From positions 3,128,001 to 3,192,000 of the forward strand of contig CAUEEP010000735.1 in NCBI GenBank assembly GCA_958450365.1: a DNA stretch of 64,000 bases, given 5' to 3'. The translations under genes were made by a program, and so were the position numbers. A model generated the notes under the pieces. The model saw nothing but the letters and a program-made list of their open reading frames with translations, did not search any database and was not told the origin of the DNA. Shown one piece after another: positions 56,150 through 64,000 of this stretch (position 1 is the stretch's first letter; every line of letters begins with the position of its first letter). Origin of the DNA: Mesorhabditis belari (lineage: Eukaryota; Nematoda; Chromadorea; Rhabditida; Rhabditidae).

Positions 56150-57120
56150 CAGTACTGGACAATGAAAAATGATATTTGAAAAAACGATCGTCACTTTCGC
56201 GCGTCTGTAACGAAAGCATAAAGATTGGATGACTTAGAAGAAAGTTACGCCGAGCCAAACGACCTAGTCGTTTGTCAACTGGGTCATTTGCGCAACTCAC
56301 TATAACTTTTTTCTAAATCATCCAATCTTTCTGCTTTTGGTTTTATTTTGTTGCCCTTATTAAGATCTACAAAATGACACCAATATTATAAAGATTGGTT
56401 CACTTAGAAGAAAGTTACCGCGTCCTTTGCTGGGTCACATGACCCGGGTTCGACTCCCACGCAACTCGCTATAACTTTCTTCTAAATCATCCAATCTTTC
56501 TGCTTTTGGTTTTATTTTGTTGCCCTTATTAAGATCTACAAAATGACACCAATATCATAAATATTGGATGACTTAGAAGAAAGTTATAGCGAGTTACGGA
56601 AAAGACCTAGTTGCGCAAATGATCCAGTTTCGCAAAGTTTCGCAAATTTCGCGCAAAGTAGTTAGCCCCTTTTTCTTTGTATAAAATATTGTAAAAGCCT
56701 AATTATTACAAATTCTAGCTATTTTCAAACAATCTTCAATACATTTTTTCAATAGAACAAAAAAATCACCTTGGAAACCATTCTTTCCACTTTTTTTTTG
56801 ACTAAAAACCCGTAGAACATGTGTTATTTCAAAAAATAAAATAAAACGAAAGGAAAAAAGCAGAAATTTTATAAAATCATTTAGATTTTTTAAAGGTTAA
56901 AGGTAAAAGGTTAAAGATTTTTGCAAAGTCAAAGTAGGTGGACTGGCGGGAGTCGAACCCGGGTCATGTGACCCAGTAAAGGACGCGATAACTTTCTTCC
57001 AAGTCATCCAATCTTTATGCATTTGGTTTCATTTTGTTGCCCTTATTAAGATCTACAAAATGACACCAATATCATAAATATTGGATGATTTAAAAGAAAG
57101 TTATGGCGTCCTTTGCTGGG
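56150..57120. repeat. Clustered repeats with AAGAAAGTTA segments and tRNA-like T-arms
   Basis: A 56150-56210 MITE end (as at 16262) is followed by several direct and inverted copies of GGATGACTTAGAAGAAAGTT and TTTATTTTGTTGCCCTTATT. Some copies carry GACCCGGGTTCGACTCCC (plus) or GGGAGTCGAACCCGGGTC (minus), which are pol III B-box-like. I see no coding region. Confidence 0.75.
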
Positions 57121-57237
57121 TCTCAAGTCTTATTTCACCAGAAACTTTTCTTTAACAAACCAGAAACATCTTTCTTTTCTTTTTTTTTGGGGGGGCTTCA
57201 GGCCTGTAACTTTTATGGATCAAAAGATTTTCAAGAG

Positions 57238-57366
57238 CCCTGTACTATGCCCTGTACTATGCCCTGTACTATGCCCTGTACTGTGCCCTGTACTGTGCCC
57301 TGTACTGTGCCCTGTACTGTGCCCTGTACTGTGCCCTGTACTGTGCCCTGTACTATGCCCTGTAAC
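57238..57366. repeat. 12-bp minisatellite CCCTGTACTATG
   Basis: Eleven copies of CCCTGTACTATG/CCCTGTACTGTG. Because the unit is 12 bp it is open in several frames, which produces Cys/Pro-rich artefactual peptides. Confidence 0.95.
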
Positions 57367-57369
57367 TGT

Positions 57370-58034
57370 GCGACCAAAGCGCCCCGGAGCGGACCCTCTT
57401 CTCAATCACTTGTCTTAAATACTATTGCACTTATAAATTAACCAGAAACGTTCTCTAAATCAGTTTTTCGCGAGGAATTCGAATTTCTTACTTTTAAAAT
57501 CGTATCTTTTATCTAAAATTACCAAAAATGCAGAAAATACAAGTACGGGAACTTTTGGCGCACCCTGTATCGATTCAACTCTATAGGGAAACATTAAAAT
57601 TAAGCATTTGCTTTAAAAAAGAATGTAACAAGCAAAACTATAAGTAGAAATTGAGTAAGAAAAGAAGTTCGTTAAAGTTTTTAAAAAAGACAGATTACGG
57701 TATTTAGTGGATAGTGCGCGATTTTCAAATATTTTCTCGGGAAATTTTTTCCAATAGGAAAAGAAGTGAAGAGATGCATGCATTTTCGAGTAATCTCAAG
57801 TCTTATTTCACCAGAAACTTTTCTTTAACCAGAAAAAAACATTCTCTCTATATAAAAATAAAAGAAAATTATTGAAATTAGTATTTCTTTTTGGGTAAAT
57901 GAGAACAAATGAATCGATTTAATCGATTTAATCGATTTTTTCCCCGTTAAAGCCTCATTTTTAGCTTTTTCTTTTAATAAATAAGCTTGAATCAATCAAT
58001 AGATCAATCAAATAAACTTTTAAAATAATATAGA
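57370..58034. other. Intergenic; no gene seen
   Basis: AT-rich DNA without convincing exons. A 40-bp stretch with TCTCAAGTCTTATTTCACCA at 57121 recurs at 57793. Confidence 0.5.
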
Positions 58035-58375
58035 ATCTTTTTAAGGATTATTAAAGTCTATTAAAGCCTATTAAAGTCTATTAAAGCCTTCTAAAGCCTT
58101 TAAAAGCCTATTAAAGTCTATTAAAGCCTTCTAAAGCCTTTAAAAGCCTATTAAAGTCTATTAAAGCCTTTAAAAGCCTATTAAAGCCTTTTAAAGCCTA
58201 TTAAAGTCTATTAAAGCCTATTAAAGTCTATTAAAGGCTATTAAACCCTTTTAAACCCTTTCAAACCCTTTTAATTGCCCTTTTAAACCCTTTTAAAGCC
58301 TATTAAAGCCTTTTAATTGGCCTTTTAAACCCTTTTAAAGCCTTTTAAACCCTTTTAAACCCTTTTACGTCCCTT
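58035..58375. repeat. TATTAAAGCCTTTTAAAGCC repeat
   Basis: Imperfect 9-10 base units (TATTAAAGTC, CTTTTAAAGC, CCTTTTAAAC) for about 340 bp. Confidence 0.93.
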
Positions 58376-58379
58376 TATC

Positions 58380-60010
58380 AATCAATTTTCAATAATTTAT
58401 TTAACAAAAAACCAACCATCACTTAAATCCAAGCAAAAAACCATGAAACAATAAATCTTCTTTTTATAAAGATCTTTAAAGATCTTCAGAGCCTTTAAAG
58501 AAAAGTGAAAGCAATTTAGAATTTGAGGAATAGGACGAAGAAGAAAGAAGAAAGTGGTGAAAAGGAAAATGAAGTGAGTGAGAGAATGGAAATCTTTTGG
58601 AGAGAGGCAAAGAATAAGCCCCACCCCCCAGACAATTCCCCTCCTCTCAATTGCCCCAAAAAGGCCTCCTGTTTTCTGTTTATTTCAATCGTTGGTAAAA
58701 AGAAGAAATTTTAACGCAAGAATACATGAAATTCGCTTTTTCCAATTCCTATTTCCAATCTTCGCTTATCCCATTCGCGCTGAAACACATTTTCGTCACC
58801 GCTTAACTGAAAAAGAACAATAGAAATTCTATTCTCGACTGTGACCTCCAGGATTGTTCATGCAAAAGTTCTACAAAATAACAAAACAAAAGTTAACAAA
58901 CTTAAGCAGACTAAAGTTTAAAGGAAACTCATTCAAGTTTAAAATTTAAAGTTTAAAGAAAACTCATTCAAAATCCCTCAAACACTTGTGCTTAAAAAGG
59001 CTTTTGAATGGATGAACGAAACTCTTTGGGACACTCGATTTGACATGGATCTATTCCAGTCAAAGACTCAGACTCTTTGACTGGAATGGATCCATGTCAA
59101 AAGGTCTGAGTCTGAGCCTAAGCCTAAGGTCGAAATGACTGTATCTGAGAGTTACAAACCAGACAACGTCTCGCATGAAGAAGCCCCATCCGTGGAACGG
59201 AATTTCACCCAATTGGTATCACCTGTGAATAACCAACAGCCAGCATTGACTAAAACTATGACTAAAATATGTCGAGATACTTGGCATTGTTTTGAGAATG
59301 TTTTGAGGATGTTTTTTCGTTTTCTATTCTTTTCTAACAACAAACCGATTAGCCAAGCATTTCAACTGTTTTTCCTCTAAATAGTTTCAATTGAATTCCC
59401 AATTCTCTTCAAGAATTCTTCAAACAAATCACTTTCAAAATCTAAAAATAACACTTACTTTATTCTGCTTCTAATATAGAGAATTTTAGCTATTATCTTA
59501 TTATAAAACAATCTATTTACATTTAAAAAAACTCTGATTCTGAGAGACAAGTTGTTAATTTTAAAAGACTTTAAAATTAACAAATAAAAGTATTGGAGTT
59601 AGTGCACTGAAAACTGTGAGATTTTAAACTATTTATTCCATATATCAATAAAACGAGAAAGTTTAAAATGGAAAATTTCAATTAAATTTCTTTATCAAAG
59701 CACAAATATATACAAATAAAGAAAGAATTTTTTGAGCCAAAAATGACAAAAAAGGAAGAAAAAATGAAAAAAATAACGAAAATTACTGAAATTGCACTTA
59801 AAGCTTCGAAAAAATGGAAAATGGATTCAGATTACGGTCAACAAAAGGAACAGCTCTAAAATGGACAGCCTTGGTTGGGGAACTTTTCGCGCATTCTCGA
59901 TACAGTATCTTCTGATTTATTCGGATCATGATAAAGATAAAGACTAAAGATGCTATAAAGATGCGATAAAAATGATTCGTGGTCGATTGCGCAAAAAAAG
60001 GGCATAAAGT
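58380..60010. other. Mostly empty stretch with one weak frame
   Basis: 58480-58830 is purine-rich on one strand. A perfect-looking hairpin with TGACATGGATC and GATCCATGTCA arms is at 59040-59100. The frame 59135-59380 (MTVSESYKPDNVSHEEAPSV) is the only protein-like one; it starts after an AAG-GTCGAA and could be an exon, but I recognise nothing. The rest is AT-rich. Confidence 0.4.
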
Positions 60011-60019
60011 CGTGTTCTC

Positions 60020-60580
60020 TCAGGTTCTTCTCAGGTTTGTGCCTTAAGCCCTCAGATTACTCTTCACCGGGCCGCCCCCCTGCCGAGTCAGCTATCCGGG
60101 TCCCTCGCCTCTCAAGGTTTTCGCTCATTCCAGCCATTGACCTCATCGACACTCTACGCATCTCGCACTTCACCCGGGAGCTTCATCCACCGACAGGGGG
60201 GGCTAGGCAAACACCAGCCCCCAGAACATGACAGTCCTATGGTGAAACTCCCCGGTTCTCCTATTTACGAACATTCGCTAATCTCCGTCGACATCTTAAA
60301 ACCTCTTTGACTTGGATTGTCTCGAAGATCTCGACCATCGTTACTTCCGCCGGCCCGAGGCAATGGGACTCGTGCCGGAGGGTGGTGGGCGGTTTCCCCA
60401 TACGAGTACCTCCTTGGCCAACCCCGTTGACAGGTCACTTAAGGAAAGGGGTTTTTCGGGCACTTAACCTATTCACGGTCGCCAGAACCGGCGCGTTTCC
60501 CGGTTCCCGAATGGTTCGCCTGTTCTGGGCACGTTCTTGGCGCAGGGGTGGCGGGTCTGGAAAGTCTGGAAGTCACATCA
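60020..60580. other. Unassigned GC-rich island
   Basis: About 560 bp of markedly GC-rich DNA stand between AT-rich flanks. They begin near TCTCTCAGGTTCTTCTCAGG and include GGGCCGCCCCCCTGCCGAGT. Frames on both strands are open only for short runs and match nothing I know. It may be part of a retroelement, as with the other GC-rich insert at 31.6 kb. Confidence 0.45.
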
Positions 60581-60643
60581 GACAAATAGATGGATTTTAA
60601 CGACAAAAAGGCAATTTATCGATCTTAGATTCTAATCTGGATG

Positions 60644-60850
60644 TCACATGAGATAAATATGCAAATTTTCCTCATCTTCCAGGCTTTCATTACCACCTTT
60701 GAATCGCCGGAACCAAAACCTAGCGGTATCATCAATAGCGGCGTCTTCGCCAAACGCATTCCGAATTCGACGTGCAGCCTCCGCAGCTTTCAACCCATTT
60801 TTGAACTCATAAAGCAAATTTGACCGAATAGTGACACTTGTGCATACCAT
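60644..60850 (-). pseudogene. Mariner transposase N-terminal fragment
   Basis: The minus-strand frame of 68 codons contains IRSNLLYEFKNGLKAAEAAR, then AFGEDAAIDDTARFWFRRFK and GNESLEDEE. This is the paired helix-turn-helix N-terminus and SLED motif of mariner transposases. The catalytic domain is absent. Confidence 0.85.
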
Positions 60851-60859
60851 TTTAATGTG

Positions 60860-61430
60860 TATACCTCTTTAAAAACACTTTTATTAACCATTAAACTTTG
60901 GACGAAATAAAAAATAACAAAAAGAAAACGAAAAAAAGACAAAAAGAAAACAAAAAAAGACAAAAAGGTTAGAAATAAACAAAAAAGATTTGGGAATCAT
61001 ATCGGCTCGAAGGATATCACAAAGTTTGGCTCGAAAACACTCAAAAAAACGATTAAAAAGACTTTAAAAATGAAAAAAGACTGAATAATCGATAAAATCT
61101 AGATAAAAAAGGCAAAAAAGATGAAGAAAACTCAGGAATTTCTCATTTTTTTCAAGAATTTTAAAGAAATTTCAAAAAATTTAAAGAAATTAACGAAAAT
61201 CTGATGTTTTTTTAAGGGAAAAACCCGTTTGACGGTCGAAAAAATCGAAAAAATCGCAAAAATTTGGGGAAAATCGCTGAATTTTAAGTTTATTTAAGTT
61301 TTTGCAGGGGAAAATTGTGGAATTTGGATGAAATTTGAATAAAAAAGCGAAATCCAGGAGAAAATTTGACGAAATTTGAGTATGGATTTGAGCTAGGGGG
61401 GAGGTTATAAGCCATTTTTCTTCCCCGCTC
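60860..61430. other. A-rich spacer; no gene seen
   Basis: Runs of AAAAAGACAAAAAG and GAAATTTCAAAAAATTT-like sequence. Nothing coding is visible. Confidence 0.5.
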
Positions 61431-61434
61431 TAGG

Positions 61435-61512
61435 CGCTCCGTGGTCGAGTGGTTAGCTGGCTTAGTTGGGAAACCACGCCCCCCTCCCGTGGGTCGAGTT
61501 CGATCCCGCTGT
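61435..61512 (+). other. tRNA-like sequence 1
   Basis: CCGTGGTCGAGTGGTTAGCT (A-box-like) and GTCGAGTTCGATCCCGC (B-box-like) are followed by AATTTTT, a pol III stop. The acceptor and anticodon stems do not form, so it is probably a tRNA-derived repeat rather than a working tRNA. Confidence 0.4.
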
Positions 61513-61591
61513 CGGTAATTTTTCTGGCTTTTTTGTTTTTCTGTTTTTAGTAAATCTCAAATTTTCTTATAGACACTTTTTCTTCCGGTTC

Positions 61592-61684
61592 ATAGGCCTC
61601 CATAGCCGAGTGTTTAGCTGGCTTGGCTTCAGAACATCGTCCCTCCTCCGACTCGGGTTCGATCCCTGTCACGGTAATTTTTCT
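61592..61684 (+). other. tRNA-like sequence 2
   Basis: CATAGCCGAGTGTTTAGCTG and CTCGGGTTCGATCCCTG, then AATTTTTC. It has the same layout as the copy 160 bp upstream, so the two belong to one family. Confidence 0.4.
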
Positions 61685-62115
61685 TTTTTATTCAATTTCA
61701 GTACATTCTTTTCTTTGTACACCTTAAATTTCCGTATATTCCCTATGTACACATCGAAAGATAAGTTCTAAATTTCTTTGAAAACACACCCAAATCTCGT
61801 TTCAAAGCTTGGAAAAGAGAAAAATTAGTCAAAATTTCGAAAAACCTTCGATTTTTGCATTAAAAATGTTTGAAAAATCTGGAAATTGATGGAAAAAGAA
61901 AAGAAAAGAAAAGAAAGGAAAAATTGCGCCAGATGGGAGCCAGATGCGCCAAGTTTCCATCAAATCTGGGGTGAATGAGCAAAGGAAATGCTGAATCTTG
62001 TGTGCGGGGGAAAAGTGAGGAAAAGTCAATAGAATTCGTTCGATTTTTTTGGGGAAAATTGTACACAGACATCGGGAAAATCGGGAAAATCGGGAAAATC
62101 GAGAAAATATCGTTT

Positions 62116-63423
62116 TTACTCCTCTTCTGTTGCGATTCGAAGGCGCTTCTCGGGCGGGCTCGAATCACACGAATCGATCTCGTCTTTCGCGTCGATTCGA
62201 TCTGAAATTGAGAAAACATTTACGAAACTAGACGATTTCGAGAGAATTTCTGCAATTTCAAGTTAATTTTAGAGCATAGATTTCCTTGTTTTTTCTTTAT
62301 TTTCCAGATTTACTTTGTACTGCCATGTAAACGCACGCTTTCTCGTGCATCGAAGTCATTTCCCCATCGAAAATGAGAGATTCTGTGCACCAGATAGGCT
62401 GTGTTTATCGTAGAGCACAAAGTACAAGGTATTTCCAAATTTTCAGTCCACCCCCCTGAAACGCACCCCATCTGGCGCACAAGTGTACCCTGAAGAGCCC
62501 AAGTACGTTCAAAACTTATCCACTAGCTAGTGTGCGTTCCAGAATGCAACTTTGATCAGATGAATATGGCAAAATTCTGCAGTATGCATAAAATTCTCGG
62601 GTGATCTCAAAATTGGGGGAACTGAAGCAAAGAAAATGAGAAAAAGTACCCCAAAGGCGTATCCATTAGCTAGTGTGCGTTCCAGAATGCAACTTTGCTT
62701 AAGGGGGAGATGGCAAGATTTAACATTGTACACGATTTTCTTGGGTCGTCTCGAAATTGTGTAAGTGAACCAAAGAAAAATGAGGAAAAGTACATCCAAA
62801 AACTTATTCATTAGCTAGTGTGCGTTCCAGAATGAAACTTTGCTTAGGGGAGATGGCAAGATTCGACGAGTATATACGAGTTTCTTCGATGGTCTCAAAA
62901 TTGGGGAACTGAAGCAAAGAAAATGAGGAAAAGCACCCCAAAAACGTATTCATTAGCTAGTGTGCGTTCCAGAATGTAACTTTACTTACGAGATATAGCA
63001 AGATTCAACAATTTACAGTAGATTATCGAATCATTTTCACCCACCATCAATTGGTATCTCGCCCGGGCTGCTTCGGTTCTCGATTTTCAGCTTTGGATCA
63101 AAAGTGGCATCGACTGGAGCACGACTGGAAAGGAGTAATGAAATGGAGTAATAGTTAGCCCAGATAATAGACAAGAGAAAAAAAAGTACGGTAAGTATAA
63201 GTTTCTAAATTCACCTGATTCCCAGTGGTGCTGCAGTGACGGCAGCGATCGCTGAAGCGATATTATTCGCTTGTGATGGAGAGTGAGAGTTGAGGGATGA
63301 GCCGGCAATTGAAAGGCCTAGATTAGAGGCCATTGATGGATTGAGAGAATCTAGAGAAAGAGGAAATATTTGCCATTGGCAACCTAACTTTGAACTCAAA
63401 TTCCTCGGTGTTGGTTTGTCCAA
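62116..63423 (-). CDS. 3' end of an unidentified nuclear-looking protein
   Basis: Minus-strand exons are a partial one ending at 63384 (KPTPRNLSSKL), then 63350-63215, 63124-63045 and 62201-62116, all in phase. They give SLNPSMASNLGLSIAG, then SQANNIASAIAAVTAAPLGI, APVDATFDPKLKIENR, and DRIDAKDEIDSCDSSPPEKR...EEE-stop. The tail has a PPEKRLRI basic patch flanked by acids, compatible with a nuclear protein. I do not recognise the family. The 5' part lies to the right of about 63430 or outside the window. The long last intron carries the 135-bp repeats. Confidence 0.55.
62440..63010 (+). repeat. Tandem copies of the dispersed 135-bp repeat
   Basis: Four units begin CATTAGCTAGTGTGCGTTCC and contain GAACTGAAGCAAAGAAAATG and a GGAAAAGTACCCC-like segment. 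They are the reverse-complement relatives of 51910-52255. Confidence 0.9.
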
Positions 63424-63429
63424 TTTTCA

Positions 63430-64000
63430 TAGTTTTACTACTAATCGATAGAGGAAGACTTGGTGAATCCAATGATGCCAAGAACATTTAAATCGACCAC
63501 CCCAACACCGAGATATTTAAGCTTAAAGTTAGATTACTCGAAAATTCAGATTTAAGTAATCCATAGTAGATTAAAGCTTGAATAGACTACCGTAATCCTT
63601 TTCTACTTTCCCTGTGACATCCAAAACGATTAAATCAATCCTTACTTTAATCTATCGTTACCCAAAAAAGCCCAGTTATAGCCCAGATCTATTGTTTACT
63701 TGAATTCTCGGGTGATTGTCGAACATCTTTGTACTCCATTTGATTCTCGAGCTGTTTCCGAGCATTTTGAAAGATCGGATCGATCGGTCGAGAGGCGAAA
63801 TCGATCTAGAAATTGATCTCGATCTTTTTTTTAGATAACTAGAGAAAGAAAAAGGTTAAAGGTGAGCTTTTCTCTGGATATTTACTGTAGTTTATAGAGT
63901 TTGGTATGAGGAATTCAAATTGCAAATGAAAATCAGTCAAATGACGTTCAAGATGTGTAAAAGTTCAATTGAAAATTCAATCGAATCCAATTTAGAAGTA
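63430..64000. other. Right-edge sequence; no exon assigned
   Basis: AT-rich DNA with scattered purine runs. Upstream exons or the promoter of the minus-strand gene at 62-63 kb may lie here, but I could not join any exon in phase. Confidence 0.4.

Noticed and set aside
57103..57441. Cys/Pro-rich frame that might look like a small secreted peptide
   Set aside because: It is a 12-bp minisatellite (CCCTGTACTATG) and lacks a convincing signal peptide or splice context.

Overview
This window comes from a nematode genome. The evidence is AT-rich DNA (with GC-richer exons and some islands), very short introns ending in TTTCAG or TTTTAG, splice acceptors 4-20 bases before several start codons (as expected for spliced-leader trans-splicing), and dense Tc1/mariner, MITE, SINE-like and Ty3/gypsy material. 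I cannot name the species. Most genes here are split into many small exons, so I rebuilt them by joining exons whose reading phases agree; exon limits are predictions from sequence alone.

Layout. 1-3005 is a satellite array. 3.2-6.2 kb holds two inverted-repeat elements and simple repeats. 6.2-19.4 kb is a phospholipid scramblase gene (copy A). Its first intron carries an 8.4 kb Ty3/gypsy retrotransposon with two identical LTRs, frameshifted gag, a pol lacking the reverse-transcriptase core, and an extra 3' domain. 20.2-21.8 kb is a second scramblase (B), followed by a scramblase remnant (C'). From about 16.7 to 32.3 kb the DNA is a large imperfect inverted duplication: A, B and C' read rightwards in the left arm, and C, B and a 5'-truncated A read leftwards in the right arm. 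The arms differ by transposon insertions, minisatellite copy number and small deletions that damage the left B and left C copies.

33.7-38.8 kb is a 24-exon gene for a nuclear protein resembling the pseudo-PARP (DUF3715) region of TASOR, with a C-terminal Arg/Glu-rich tail built from serial phase-1 exons. 39-42 kb has a stray copy of the scramblase spacer with a MITE in it, and weak exon candidates. 42.3-53.0 kb is a 22-exon gene for a protein with two tandem GTPase domains of the immunity-related GTPase (IRG/IIGP) type, with a possible myristoylation start. It ends 70 bases from a convergent minus-strand gene (53.0-55.6 kb) for a ZNF474/ZC2HC1-like C2HC zinc-finger protein, whose second finger appears interrupted by a decayed mariner element. 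55.7-61.7 kb is repeats, tRNA-like sequences, a GC-rich island and transposon scraps. 62.1-63.4 kb is the 3' end of an unidentified minus-strand gene that runs towards or past the right edge.

The genes do not form one pathway. The scramblases are a tandem family reshaped by inversion. The TASOR-like and IRG-like genes suggest chromatin and cell-autonomous defence functions, but that is inference from family resemblance only.
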